This document shows, piece after piece, positions 44,595 to 58,025 of a stretch of DNA of 64,000 nt. This DNA is from Mauremys mutica (lineage: Eukaryota > Chordata > Testudines > Geoemydidae), in NCBI RefSeq assembly GCF_020497125.1, contig NC_059075.1:111019222-111083221 (forward strand). Direction: 5' to 3'. The position numbers and the translations under genes are program-made. The notes under the pieces were generated by a model that saw only the letters and a program-made list of their open reading frames with translations, searched no databases and had not been told where the DNA came from. Every line of letters begins with the position of its first letter. The stretch's first letter is position 1.

Positions 44595-46718
44595 CCTAAG
44601 TCAAGATATGAGTGAACTGAGGCTGATTTATGACTTTGGATGCACAATATGTGAAACATAGTGGCTCTGCCTATGCCTACATATGGTGGGTTTTTTTGTT
44701 TGTTTGTTTAAGTTTTTGTTTTGTTTTGGTTTGGTTTGTTCACTTGAGCATAAAACTCAAAGACAAACCAGGGGTGGGGGTGGGTGGGAGGAGGGCTTAA
44801 CATGAAACAACAAAAATTTTGCAAACTGCTGAGAACTGAAAGCACCAACTTTCACAGAGCCCTTGCTCATAACTTAGCCAACATTCATCTCAACAACAAA
44901 AATTCACATTCAACTTGGACACTGTTCACCATCACATAAGGATACTGTATTAAATATTTTAACTGATTTTCTTTACTTACTTGCTGTTTTATATTAACCC
45001 CATTGCAAGCTTGAAGCTTAAGCCAATTTCCTCCTTTACCGGTTGTCTTTTTCCACTTTCATTATGCATGCACAGCAGCTTCTCTATTGTGAAGCTGTTC
45101 ACTGCTCATTGCATTACTTTAATTTTTTAGGGAAAAGACTGTTGACTTGAAAATATAGTGTGCGCCCAATGCACTTCATTTCTGGCTTCTATAGAGCTGT
45201 TAGGGATGTTACGCACACATTTTCATGAGATAAAGCTAAATAGGAGCAATATATGAAGTGTGATATAATGATGGCGCGCAAAATACAAAAAGCGCTTGAT
45301 ATCAAAATTGCATCTCAGTTTGTATTAGCGAAACATAGTATCAACAAAAAGACACAGCTATTGCAAACTGAAATTTCCATTACAGATTCACTCTCTTCAT
45401 AGGAACCTTTCCCAGCATGCTTTTCTGATAGTTGGCCCTTGAAATTTTTCAAAGAGTAGCTGCAGCACTAAAATAGCTATGTGGCAGTCTGCTGCTGCAT
45501 CTCTCTCCATTCCAATTCCTACCATGGCTTCTTCTCACTTATAATGGAGGCAGTGATGTGACCTCACAGAACATGGGTGCACCAAAGAACTGTAGTGCGG
45601 AACAGTAGTTCCAAGCTGTTTCTATTGTGCAGAGAGGTCTGTATTAGAGATGAATTTTAAGCAAAACCTCAGACCTAAATCCCTGGAATTTGGGGTGGGA
45701 GTCCAGTATCTGCAACCAAATCTGTACTCAATTCAGAGTTTCAAAACTGCCTCCTATCTTTCTAATGGACTGATCCAACACCTCAGATTCAAACACTCTC
45801 AAACTTTGGGCATTGAAAATCTGGATCTGAAATTTGCAGCTTAGACCACTTTCTAATTTGCGCTCATCTAGTTCTGGCATCTACCCATATAGAGTCAGAT
45901 TCTGTTCTCCTTTAAGTCACCTGGCTCCCTTTAAGCCATATGCCTGCAATCGTTTTTGCTTCAGCCCACTGCACTGCAGCCATGAATGTTCCACTACAGA
46001 CGGTGGGCTTGGTACCTAAAGAAAACGTGCCCACCATTATTATTTGCAGACAAGTGCTGTTTCCACGCAACCCCAAAATGTTCCCTTTCTGACATGCACT
46101 GGTAGCTGCAGAAACAATTTTGTCAACAAAAGCACATTACAACTTCAATTGTAAGCAGCAGGAATAGAGTAACCAGATTCTGCATAAATTAAAATACACA
46201 ACACAAATAAAACTATCTAAGCCCCTGAGCCTGCAAACATGCAGACCTTTACACAAGTGACTAGTCTCACAAATTCAATGAAACTTCTCATATGCATAAA
46301 GTTACGCACGTGCATAAGTATTTGCGGAATTGGGGCCTCAATGATTATTCATTTTGCCATGAGACAGAAATAAATGAATGCCAACCACCTGACATAATGA
46401 TAAAATAAGCCCAAACCTTTGGGCCATCTCCTCAGGTAAAGAATAGGAAGACATCCTCTGCATTTAAAAAAACAACAAATGAGAACATTTAAAAAAAAAA
46501 ACCTTAGAAGATATGACTTAGTTTACATTATATCCAAACAGAATTTTTTTCAAAGTTTCTTATAAAGTATATGTGGGTCTTTAAATAAATTCTATTCTTT
46601 TGCTATATAAAGCTAGCTAGGCTTCTATTTAGCATATGCAGCTACTGTGCGTCTAGAAAGGTACTTGGTATGGTAGTGTCCTAGATAGCTGTCATTGTTG
46701 TCCAAAGACAGTGGTGGG
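44595..46718. other. No gene; microsatellite and candidate conserved block
   Basis: A GTTT/GTTTT microsatellite lies at 44692-44740. The part at 45100-45350 is notable for non-repetitive, CpG-containing wording in an A+T-rich setting ('gtgtgcgcccaatgcacttc', 'gatggcgcgcaaaatac', 'agcgcttgatatcaaaattgc') and is my strongest candidate for a conserved non-coding element. Confidence 0.4.
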
Positions 46719-46815
46719 ATGTAATTTAGTTGGGTTTGGTCCTGCTTTGAGCAGGGGGTTGGACTAGATGACTTCCTGAGGTCCCTTCCAACCCTGAGTT
46801 TCTATGATTCTATGA
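46719..46815 (+). repeat. CR1/CryI 3' tail
   Basis: 'tgagcagggggttggactag', 'gaggtcccttccaacc' and 'tctatgattctatga' are the standard CR1 3' end. No tRNA-like head is present, so it may be a truncated CR1 or SINE. Confidence 0.8.
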
Positions 46816-49800
46816 TGTTCAAGTGGTTTTAATGATGCTCCTCCAATGGAGAGTGCTTCTGCTCAGCGAGACAGAAAAGGGTTATCAGTGCTGCAGTCAC
46901 AGATAATGGACTGTCAGCCCTGTTGACCCACAGCACATAAGATGATGATAACTGCTATGCGGTCCCTTGCTCTGCATAATCATCATTATTACTCTGTTTG
47001 TAAAATACAGGTGACTATAGGGAGAAAGAGGGAGAGCATTTAAGCAGGCTGGAGTGCACATGTAACTTCCAAGCTACTTTAGTTAAAAAAGGCTCTTATT
47101 TCCTTGTCCTAGGAAACCTGTTTCATCATTGGACTATTGCAGATTATCATCATCATCATCACAGATACAGGAGGAAAGTGCTGAGGAGAACTTATGTGCT
47201 ATATGTGGACTTAATGCATGGGAGTAAAGTGAAAAGGTCTGTAAGTATTGCCAGTGTTTATAATTAATGGCAAACAATCAGGAGAAACAACCTACATGTT
47301 TGACTGGTTTATTTTTGGCTCCTGAGAGGCCTGGGGTGAATTATTTGCTCTGCCAGACTCCCTGTGTGACACTGGGCTAGCCTCTCTGCACCTTGACTCC
47401 TCATCAGTAAAATGGGGATAGTAGCACTTCCTCACCTCAAAGGAGTGTGGTGAGGATAAATACATTAAAAATGGTGAGGTGCTCAGACACTACAATAATG
47501 ACGAGCATACAGGTACCTACAATAGATAGTTCTCTCACTGATTTGAATCCAACCCAGTCAAAAGTTACCATCTGATGGCTGCTTGGTGACCCATGTGGGT
47601 GGGTTTTAGTGGTCTTGGTTCAGGTCACAAGAGCCACCATCATGATGGGCACTACTTCACATCCTTGTTTGAAGTCACACCAGAGATGTTCAGGACGGAA
47701 TGGGCACAAGAGCTGAGCGATTACTCTCTCACTCCAAGGTGGCCTCTCTCAGCAGGGGTGAGGCATACTGGTGGAGCAAAGTGAGAAAGTTTGATACGCT
47801 TGCTGCCTATGTGGTATGTGTCCCCTAGATCAATAGAGGACTTCACTCTCTAAGGCTGTCAATCCGACATTGTTCACAAGGCCCAAATTCCTTTTTAAAA
47901 AATTAACACAAAAAACCCTACAGTTTGCCTTACTTGTGCATTCTGTTCATCTCACTTTCAAGCATCTTCACTATAAAATTATTTCCCTTTCATCCTCATC
48001 CATGCTAACCCAGTCTTCGCTTTAAACGTATCAGTGGGAATTCTGCCACCTAGATGCCACTAGGGGATTACTTTGGTGACCAACCTGTCTGACACACATT
48101 CCTTATTTGTCTGTCTGTCGCAATCTACTAGCAGGGAATGGTAAACTGCACGTACCTAAACTGACAGCCTGCAACTCCACTCCCCAAAACCACTGACACC
48201 ACCACCAATAGCAGCAGTTATGCTTGTTGATGGGGGAGGGGCATTTAGAAGAATGGAAAAAGGTGGCATGCCAGCCTTTATGAGAATCTTTAAGGACACT
48301 ATTATTCTCAGGACAGGTGTTTCCTCTTAAAGGCATATCTGAGGGAGAGGGGACATGGTTGCTGAAGGAGAAGAGGTGGAGAGTTTGGAAAGAAACCTAG
48401 ACAGCTGTGTGTGTAAGGTCTGAGCTGCAGTTCTAAAGTTAGATGATGGGCAGGAAACTTCCCTCTCCCATTCAGTGGTAACTAATCAAACTGGTCTGGT
48501 GTGTTTCCAGCCAGTCTCCATCTCACCAGAGCAAGACAGCAGAGCATGCTGGGAAATGTAGTGCCCAGAACTGTATAGTTAGATTCATGGTATCTATAGC
48601 AGTTTGGATGTATGGGCACAGCGGTATGAAAAAAGTATCTGTTTTGAAAAAAAACCCTGATATTTCTAAAATAGCTCTTCTCTAAAATATGAGGCATATG
48701 CTGAATACATGATAGTGTATTGTAGTACCTTATAAAGATTTTATACTTGTTTGGGATGATATACATAACTTGATATTACCATAAAACTTTTGCCAATAAA
48801 ACTCATGGCAATAAAAATCTTTTATACCATGCCCTCAAGTATTCTCTCTCTGTGTCTAATTATATAGATAGAAATAAAATAATGTGATGAACAGACGTAG
48901 GACATCAATGAGATATTCCCATTTCTAAGTTAGATGCATCAGAAGACATAAACCAGTCAAAATCCAAATAGCAGTAAAGTCAGGGAGGTTTAAAAATGAT
49001 TATGGCCAATAGATCTGTGATTATCATACAAGAGCTGTTGCCTACTATGGCAATTAGTTGTTCTCACAGAGCTACATTAAGGCTTACAAACATTTGAGCT
49101 GCTATAAAATACTCTTGGGATGGATGGGCTCACGTGACAGCACTCTCTATTAAAACTGATAGTCAAGAAGAGCTGCTCCCTTAGACCACTGTGCAAAGAC
49201 TTGTGCCTTAGGAGTTGAAGATCCTGGGTTTGCATACTGCTGCCTCTATTTGATGCTGCATGTGCACAGCTGGCTAATGACCATGTTCCATTATGTATAT
49301 GGTCATTTACTGTTATACAGTCATGTTACTAATATCCCATAGAGTATTTCTCTGAGGTGTGACTGTGGGAAATATTAACGCTGGATAGTATGAGAACAAA
49401 GGCAATTCTGATCACAAGGCAAGAAGAAAGCTACAACGCGCCAAACATTTCCATCTGCTCAGAAAACAAATAGATATTAGGGGCCTGATTCACCTCTTCT
49501 GATGAGTGTGGGTTAGTGGCTGACAGAGCTCTGGAGATTCACAGGAGCCCTGCTTTTGAATGCTGCCACTGGACTGCATTGAACTGCCACCTCCTTTGGT
49601 TGATCACCATGTACCTTCCTCCTTAGCCAACACTCCTCCCTTTTAGGCTGCGCTGGTCTGCTACAGCCCACTTTGGCGAGCATTCTGTAGTGCAGCAGGC
49701 TCCTTCAGAAAAACCTTCCAGTGGCTAAGAGCACTGCATCCTCGGATATCAGAGCAGAAGCGAGTGTATTCTAAATACAGATGACTTAACTTTCAACATT

Positions 49801-50212
49801 TTGTGCTTTGTTTTACAATATGTTGTTGCATTTTATATCCTATTTGCCCTTAAGGTCCTCCACTGGAAATGCAATCAAAATGTTGGAATGTATCATCAAA
49901 GTGCAGTTATAAAAAATAGAAACAACCTCTTTTTTCCTGTCTTAGATTTTCAAAAATTATAAATTAATATCTGTGCCATCACTATCTCCCAAATCAGACA
50001 GCACAAGTACATTGTTTCACTGTTTTTCAGCAAGGGACCCTTAACTCTAGAATTCAAATGCCCCCTTACTGACTCCCAGCTGAGTTTCAGGGAATGCGAC
50101 AAAATCCATTTATTTTCCCAGGCTCGTCTGAAGGGGGACATTTTGTTAAAGGGATGGTGGGTCTGTATTAATCTTTATGAGGTGAAAGCTTATGGAAAGA
50201 TCAAAATGTTTG
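46816..50212. other. No gene; MIR-like SINE at 47335-47500
   Basis: The 47335-47500 part reads 'tgtgtgacactgggctagcctctctgcacc..tcagtaaaatggggatagtagcac..', a diverged MIR. At 48543-48562 the word agcatgctgggaaatgtagt matches the complement of the ZNF143-type ACTACA-TTCCCAGCATGC motif. No exon is recognisable. Confidence 0.45.
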
Positions 50213-50220
50213 TTTCCAAT

Positions 50221-50343
50221 TAGGGTGACCAGATGTCCCGATTTTATAGGGACAGTCCTGATTTTTGGGGCTTTTTCTTATATAGGCTCCTATTACCCCC
50301 CAACCCCATCCCGATTTTTCACACTTGCTGTCTGGTCACCCTA
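50221..50343. mobile_element. hAT-like palindromic MITE, 123 bp
   Basis: TIRs tagggtgaccaga and tctggtcacccta are perfect complements, flanked by a perfect 8-bp duplication tttccaat (50213-50220 and 50344-50351). 'cccgatttt' occurs inside in fold-back arrangement. Confidence 0.92.
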
Positions 50344-50425
50344 TTTCCAATATTGGTAAAATTTGCTAATGTATTTTAATGGCTAGGTGTAAGGATAGGC
50401 ACTCTTAAAAAAACGCTAAGGTCCA

Positions 50426-51546
50426 TGTGACAGTATACACCTCCCTGTTCACATCCTACTCACTACTATAATAATTTTTGCACAGTGCATATGTTGTAAA
50501 GAATCATTTGAAAATTCATAATTTCTTGGTCAGTATCATCCTGATAAAATGTGTGGCAACATTGTATGTGAAGTTACAGGATTCCACTCTATGGTGTTAT
50601 TAACACATGTTCCAAACCTCACAGCTCAGCCTAAGCTGAGGTTGGCAAACAGGTCTGTCCTAAGAAAGGAATGTGTGCTCTGCTTAATTTGCATTTAAGC
50701 AGCAAACAGAACCATCAAACAGGGAGTGAAACAAAGAAAGCTCAAACACGTGAGAAAAAAGAAGCTGAGAATATCCTTCCATATGGATTCTTTGTCTCCT
50801 AGTACCCAGCTGGAAATGCTTTTCAAGAGGGGACTGAAACTAAGAAAGGGACAAACACCCCAAAGGACACCTCTTTCTCTCCCTGCCCATTGCATTCGCT
50901 GCACCTGAAGCCGCAAAGGAAGCATTTGTTAGAGACTCTAGGAGGGGTCCTGACCTACAGAGTTTGGTCAGTAAAACTGCTAAAAGCATGTGGTAAGAAA
51001 CTCTGCTTGAATCTGATAGAGTTAAGTTAGGTATTAGTAAATGTCTTATCTTTATTTTTCTTGTTACCATTTCTGATTTGTATGCCTTATTACACTTTTA
51101 CTCACTTAAAATCTCTCTATGTAGATAATAAACTTGTTTTATTGTTTTATCCGAGACAGTGTATTTAAATTGAGGTGTCTGGGTAACTCTATTTGGAGTA
51201 ACAAGTTGCGTGCATTTTATTCTCTTAAAGGAATAACAAATATTTTGTACTGTCCACAAGAGGGCTGGGCACTACAGGACATATATTTCTGGGGGGAAAT
51301 CTGAGACTAGGGGTATGTTGGGAGTCACCCTGCAGAATAACCAAAGCTGGTGAGAGCCAGACAGTAACCCAAGTGTGGCTGGCAGGCTGCAGTTACACAC
51401 AGACAGGCAGAGTGTGACATGCATGCTGGAAGACTGTGAGCAGCCCAGATGGGAGTTTCTTCAGCAAGGTATTGTAAGACACCCAAGGGTGCAGGGCATG
51501 GTGACACAGCTGCTCATTAGTCTGGATTGTACCCTGGTAGGTCACA
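50426..51546 (+). repeat. Solo LTR of an endogenous-retrovirus type, 1.1 kb
   Basis: It starts tgtgacagtatacacc and ends ctggtaggtcaca, so TG...CA with short inverted ends. Flanks gtcca (50421-50425) and gtgca (51547-51551) match at 4 of 5. 'aataaacttgttttattg' near 51130 is a typical LTR polyadenylation region. The length suggests an ERVL-like family, but this is not proven. No coding region is attached. Confidence 0.75.
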
Positions 51547-51551
51547 GTGCA

Positions 51552-53875
51552 TTTTTTTAAAATCAACATTAAAAATAAAACATTTGTCTGTACAAAACAT
51601 TCTTATTGGGGAAGTGTTGTGACACTTCTGTTTGAAAGGCATTATACATAGAACAAGACTCTGTTATGTCATGTTACATGTGCTCAAGACACCAGGGGAG
51701 ATTAGTTGCTGTCAGGTGTTTTTCCTGTGGAATCCTATCACTCACTGTTCTCTTTCCTATGGAGGCACTTATATGTGGCAACACTCAGAATGAGCACACG
51801 AGTAGTGCAACAGAGAAAAGAAATGAATAAGTCCACAGGGTGAGTAACATTTGTTTTTGATGTATGCTTTGCCTATCCTTTTCATTACACTTAACTATGT
51901 GCTGATGACAATAGCATTCATGCGTACACTCAGTTGTATGTTGTGACAATTCATCCCTAAAGAAATGAAGATTAATGTTCCAGCTAAAACTGAGCTATTA
52001 CAAGGTTTATCAAAAGGGGCTATAGTAGTTGTTCTTTGCAACACTTTATATATTAAAATGTTCTGGGAATGTGGACTGACTTTTTGGCTCAATATGCTGT
52101 GTCTCGCCTGCCTTTAAATGGGAGTTGCAAGCTCTTTGACTAATGAATAGAGAGGTTCTCTAGTTTCACTGTAGTTTCGGTAAGTACCTCTCTATCCCCT
52201 GCTGAAATTCTAAATATCCTCTCAGTGAATCACAACTGATATCCCTATATTGATGGTACCCCCAGAGGACTCTCCCCCCCTCTGCCCCCGCAGTATTGAT
52301 AAAACACCAGTCATAAAAGCTGTGTAGAATCAGAATTCTGGTCCTTTCTGACCTACCACTCAGTCCAACCCTTAAAGCACAAGCCCTGATAGTGAGTTTG
52401 GGGGAAGCGTTGCCTGTCAAAATACTGAGGACCTATACCATATTGAAAGAAGTAGCTGACAAGACCAAAGGTCTTTATTTCAACATTTTGAGCCTTAGCC
52501 TTTTATTTTAAATTACAATAATAAAACTACCACCATACAAATTATTGGGGCAGTTACCATTCTGTGTGCACATTGTAGATTGTGAACGGTTTTGACAGCA
52601 ATAGCTGTTTTTGCCTGAGGGACAGTAAAACTACCGAGATTATAACAGTAGTTATTCCACAAAGCTGATTATTACACAAATGACTTAACTCTTCTACCAT
52701 GCAAGAAATATTGTACAACAGCCATGGGTCAAGAAGTTACTTTACACTCTGCTATACATTTTACATGGAGAGTTCTCTTGAACAAAGTCAGGTGTGCTGC
52801 ATCAATCATTTTGAGAGCCTAGCATGTCTGAAAATGTGCAGACATCTATTACTTTACTTGTAAACTACTATGAACAGCAACCTCCTCTGAAACCAGTGCC
52901 TTTTTAGCTTCACATGTCAGACAGCAGAGGCCACTAAGGCACCAATTCAGCAAAACGTTTAAGCATAGTCTGCAGTCCATCTCTCTTTAGAAAAGCCTTC
53001 AAGTGTATGTTCAACTTAAAGCATATGCTCAATGGTACTTAAGCATATATTTAACTTTTAAGCACTTGCTTAAGTGTTTTGCAGAATAGGAATGGTCTAC
53101 TAAATTGGGGCCTAAAGGAATAGCACAATTACTATGTCTTCTCTTTCCATCCTTCTCTCAAGTCTTCGACAAGTATTTTGCTGTTACTTTTTGCCATTTG
53201 TCCTCCTCTACAATCATTAGGGTGTTTTGCATCTCAGCACTCTGGCACTGTGTGTTCATACTGCCTAATGATGCAACGGCCCCAAACAATTTTCAGGACG
53301 CTGCATTAGCCCTACAAGCCGAATGTGCAGGATGTAAAAATCATGCCACTGAAATCAGGATAATACTGAAAAATTTGGTCTGTGCAGCATTGTCCCAAAA
53401 CATTTCCATAATAATAATATAAGAACAAGATGAAGAAAACATCCTACCTGCAAAATTAAATGTGCCTGGTTAAATGAATATATTTGGAGACAGATGTTTC
53501 TCTGAATCAACACCTGCCATCCACTTGATAACACTGATAGCTTTCAAGACGTGCTAAAATGGAGGATACAACAACAGTGAAAAAAAATTAGTGTTGCTAA
53601 TTATACTATTAATAACACTGAGACTATCTGCTGCTAATCTTATTGATATAAATAGTGTTATTAATTCCATGAGGCATCAGCATTGATGTTGAATGGCAGT
53701 GTGTATAGTAATCTCCCTTAATGACTTGTTACGCTTATGGAGAAATATCACCTCCTCCCAGCTGAACCTGGCCTGCCTCAGGCATTAATTACTCAATTGT
53801 CTTTGCTTCCTCTCAAACACTTAAATAGTGCAATAAAGAGACACGTATTATTATTACATTAAAAAACCCTATATT
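51552..53875. other. No gene recognised
   Basis: About 2.3 kb of A+T-rich DNA. The piece at 53720-53840 ('cctcctcccagctgaacctggcctgcctcaggcattaattactc') looks single-copy and may be conserved. Confidence 0.4.
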
Positions 53876-53884
53876 TAATTAACA

Positions 53885-54907
53885 TTAAGGTTGCAAAGTC
53901 AGGATATGCCAGAATCAAGGCTGCCCAAGCAACCTTAATTTGCCCCCTAGTGCACATGCATTATAATATATGGTCGTATACTATGTTTTCCACAGGACTC
54001 CTGATTCGTTTAACGAACGTGTTCAATATTTCTTCTCATCCTCCACATTCAATGTGTGGACTTATTTAATGCACACCACCTGAACCCTACACTGATTGCA
54101 GCATTATTACTTTCCTCCAGGGCATTTCTGTGATGCTCTCACCACAGTAGCTGAGTGCTTCACAAACATCAATTAATTTATCACATGGATATTATGAAGA
54201 AGCAAGGTCTTCAGTTGCAGTAGTGAGCACTCCGTACATAGACACATCTGGCCCCAGGTCTCTCCAGTTGGGCACCCAGAAAATGAAGCACACACAATTA
54301 GTGACCAAATGAACATTTTTCTTGAAGTGACTTGTCTACCATCATATAGGAACATTATGGCAGAGGCAGGAATAGAATCCACTTCCTTAACCAGGAGACC
54401 ATCATTTTTCTTCTGGCAATTCCCTTCCTCATTCATTACACGTCTTCCAATTTGTGCAGCAAATGAGGCAGAGGTCCTACAGACAACAGCCTCATTAATG
54501 ACACAACCCTGACTGATTCCTAGAGCACCATCTATACTATGTGCTGAATGAGATAGGGGTTCTGTGGAAAAAAATAGTATGAGACTATGAAATGAAAGAC
54601 TGCATCATACTCTAACATGTTGTGTCTGTGTAATATTGTCTGATTTTGTATTGTCTGGTCTTGCACAGCACTGCCAACTTGTAAAGTTGTGTAATTGCAT
54701 AATTTTATTGTGAAATGTGTGGCATTTAGTAACATATACAAGCTCTAAGTTGTCTACCTTTTTTAATTCATTTGTTTCTTTAGGAAAATTAACAATCACA
54801 GAAGACTGCATCATAACGCATCTGTACAAATAGGACAAATAAAAGTTATACAGGCACCTTAATTCTAAAATTTCATAACAACTGAGTGCTTGACTTTACA
54901 ACCTTAA
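53885..54907. mobile_element. Old 1-kb TIR element, copy 2
   Basis: The left end ttaaggttgcaaagtca recurs inverted at the right (tgactttacaaccttaa, to 54907), so this copy has terminal inverted repeats. The interior is collinear with 28330-29300 and 60005-61100. A+T-rich, with no coding frame longer than 90 codons. Superfamily unknown. Confidence 0.6.
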
Positions 54908-54920
54908 CATTATTTAATGT

Positions 54921-56549
54921 CTTTTTTTTTTAAATTAATGTGGACTGAATCTTGAATGTCTGTCCTCCGATGGACCCATGCCTCTCTTTACTGCCTGAGA
55001 AACTTATTAAGAGCTCACACACCCCTAGTTCCAGCTCCTCAGTTATTAAAAAACTGAAATTCCATCATGTGGAACCACACTGACCCCCAACTTGGGTCAC
55101 CAGCTAGGTTCTGACCTTTAGATCCACAGCACATTTGAGCTAATAGAGTAAATGGTAGCAGTAGTAGGCTGCTATTCACTATATGGACCAGTCACTAGCT
55201 GGGGAATGAGATATACGCAGCCAGTGGGCTTCAGTTATTTGCTGAGAGCAGAGGAATGTAGAGACTCAGAACTTCGAGGTTCAATTCAAGATTCTGTGTC
55301 CTAGTGGTTATAGACCTTTTTGCCCCTGTCCCCCTAGGTTGTCACTGTCCCCACTGCTCCTATCTATTACCCCACTCTGGTTTCTGCCCCCCTCCAGTCT
55401 TCTCCTCTCCAACTCCCTACCCCCACTCTGGATCGTCCCCCCGCCAACTCTCTGCACCTATTCACTTTGACCTGATCATGACCCCTGCTCTAATCAAACC
55501 CGCCCTATCGCCCTCCCTCTTCTGCCCCCACCTTCTGGCTCCTGCAATCCCCTCTTCCCTTGTTCCTCTCTTTCCATCCCATTTCTCATATATCTGCATT
55601 GCAGTGTGGCTGCTTCCTCCTTTTCCTGCTTACTGCCTGAGCAGCAGTGGGAGCATTGATTGCACAGCTCTGGGGTCTGGCATCACAGTGGCCCACAGCA
55701 ACCAGGAGGAGTAATTGCAGAGAAAGTTTTGTTCAGCCCCTACAACCATTTGATGGAGCATGCCCAGTACAAACAATCTTCAGGGAATTTGGCTGCCAAA
55801 CTCTAACAAGTCTGGAATGAATATGGGTTAAGAGAGATTTTTCAGAGACTTACAATATGTCAAATTTGTGCAAATTTTCACAGGAACAACAAAGGGCAGA
55901 TCCCTTGACAAATTTTAAGTCCCTGCTTCAAAGTATGGAGGCAGCACTAGGGTTCTCAATGTACATTTATCCTCATCCATTTTTAAATGGGCCAAAACAA
56001 AGCATTTCCCCGTAACCTCACCCTCTGACCCAGTTCAGCTGAAACTTAAAAAAATCTGCTTAAGGCAGACAACCAGCATGGAAAATTTCAGCCCAAACCA
56101 ATAAAGTTTGGCAGAGTTGTAAGCAGCTGAAAAGACAGGGTTTCATAGAGGGAAGCTGTGATGCTGGGTGCCCCTCCATGTCCACATGGTGGACAGTGTA
56201 CCATACTGTAACTCTTATCAGACCTGACACACTCATTACTCCCTATACAAGACACTGTTGTCATAATATGTATCTAAAAGGTGTCATATAAGATATCTTT
56301 GGTAAACTGGTGACAAGCTGATCCTGAAAAATTATTGTATGATGTATGTAGGGGTTGTGTGCAAAGAATTATATACGCATGCTGGAAATATGTTCTGAAA
56401 ATGTATTGCAGAAACAGGCAGGGGCCCCCGTCATAGACCAGAGCACTACTTTGCTGGGTCAGACATTCCCTGCCAAAGGATTTTTCTTATCTCTTCATAG
56501 TATCTCTGCAGGGGCTGAAGAGGTCCTTTACTTAGCGGGGAAGGAAAGC
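54921..56549. other. No gene; C/T-rich tract and a possible LTR fragment
   Basis: A pyrimidine-rich tract at 55304-55620 produces a 136-codon low-complexity frame. The stretch at 56155-56545 ('gtgatgctgggtgcccctcc..', 'gtgtaccatactg', 'tatacgcatgctgg') reads like part of an LTR or other old repeat but has no clear ends. Confidence 0.4.
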
Positions 56550-57930
56550 TGCTAATTGATGACATCAAGAAGGCTGAGGTGTTTAATGCCTATTTTTTCT
56601 CCAGTCTTCAGTAAAAAGGTTAATGGTTACCAGATACTCAACACACTTAATATTAATGAGGGGGGAAGAATGCAAGCCAAAATAGGGAAAGAAAGGGTTA
56701 AAGAAAATTTAGATAAGTTAGATGTATTCAAGTCGGCAAGGTCTGATGACATTCATCCTAGGAACTAGCTGAAGCAATGTCGGAACCATTAGCAATTCTG
56801 AAGGTTAAGATTTTGTCATGGATATTTTTTATAAAAGTCACGGATAGGTCATGGGCAATAAACAACAATTCACAGAAGTCTGCAACTTAGTACCTATTAC
56901 TAAAAATATCCAGTGGGAATAACAGTCTGAGCCCTGCTGCTGAGGGCTGACCACCAGCCGCTGCTTCAGGGCCACTGTTCCAGCCATCAAGGCTGCTGTG
57001 GCCATGGGGGCTGCTCTGGCTCCGAGGACTGACCCAGCCTTGGCTACTACTCCAACCGCTGGGGCTGCTCTGGCCTCCAGGGACTGATCCAGCCCTGGGG
57101 ACTGACCCAGCTCTGGCTGTCGCTCCTGTTCCTCAGGCCAGGGCTGAAGCTGAAACAGTCATGGACATCCATTAAAGTCAACAGAATCAGTGACCTCCGT
57201 GACAAAATCATATCCTTAGCAATTATCTTTGAGGACTCATCGAGGATGAGGATGAGGTTCCAGAGGACTAGAGAAAGGCAAAGTACCTATATTTAAAAAG
57301 AGGAACAAAGAAGACCCCGCGAATTATAGACCAGTCAGCCTAACTTTAATATCTGGAAAGATACCGGAACAATTTATCAATTTCTGAGCACTTAGAGTAA
57401 AATAGGGTCATAGGTAATAGCCAAAATGGATTTGTCAAGAACAACTCATGCCAAACCAACCTACACTTCCTTCTTTGACAGGGTTACTGGCCTAGGGGAT
57501 GAGGGGGAAGCAACACACGTGATATATCTTAATTTTAGTAAGGATTTTGACACAGTCCTACAGGACATTCTCATAAGCAAACTAGGGGAATGTGGTCTAG
57601 ATTTATTTACTATAAGATGAGTGCACAAATGGTTGAAAGACCATACTCAAAGAGTAATTATCAGTGGTTCCCTGTCAAACTGAGAGAGTGTATCTAGCAG
57701 AGTCCTGCAAGGATCAGTCCCAGGACGGATGCTATTCAATATTTTCAATATTAAATAATGGAATGGAGAGCAGGCTTATAAAATTTGCAGATGACACCAA
57801 GCTGGGAGAGGTTGCAAGCCTTTTGGACGGGTGGATTAGAATTTCAAAAGGACCTTTACAAAGTGGAGAATGGTCTGATTCAACAAGATAAAATACAATA
57901 AGGATAAGTTCAAAGTGCTTCACCAAAAAA
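56550..57930 (+). pseudogene. CR1 reverse-transcriptase fragment, decayed
   Basis: Frames in pieces match CR1 ORF2. At 56550-56790 the text reads KKAEVFNAYFFS..., then ...SARSDDIHPR. At 57426-57620 it reads KNNSCQ-like residues and VIYLNFSKDFDTV, equivalent to motif A (FSKAFDTV). At 57784-57804 it reads FADDTKL, the catalytic motif C. Stops and frameshifts separate the pieces, and the 5' half (endonuclease) is missing, as is usual for truncated CR1. A short TIR element at 56798-57215 interrupts it. It is a dead copy. Confidence 0.85.
56798..57215. mobile_element. Short TIR element inside CR1, 418 bp
   Basis: 'aagattttgtcatgg' at the left and 'ccgtgacaaaatcat' at the right are inverted ends. 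ttagcaatt occurs on both sides (56789-56797 and 57216-57224), a 8-9 bp target duplication, and the CR1 sequence continues across it. hAT-like by duplication length. Confidence 0.75.
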
Positions 57931-57939
57931 GGTAAAAAC

Positions 57940-58025
57940 ATGGGCTGTTGATTAATTGCAGTTAACTCACGCAATTAACTTAAAAAATTAATTGTGATAA
58001 AAAAAATTATTTTTTAATCACACTG
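57940..58025. repeat. Short palindromic AT-rich repeat
   Basis: 'gttgattaattgcagttaactcacgcaattaac' and 'aattaattgtgat..ttaatcac' repeat direct and inverted ATTAA-cored words, resembling a small fold-back element. Ends cannot be set. Confidence 0.45.

Noticed and set aside
55304..55714. 136-codon plus-strand frame
   Set aside because: Low-complexity Pro/Ser/Leu translation of a pyrimidine-rich tract.
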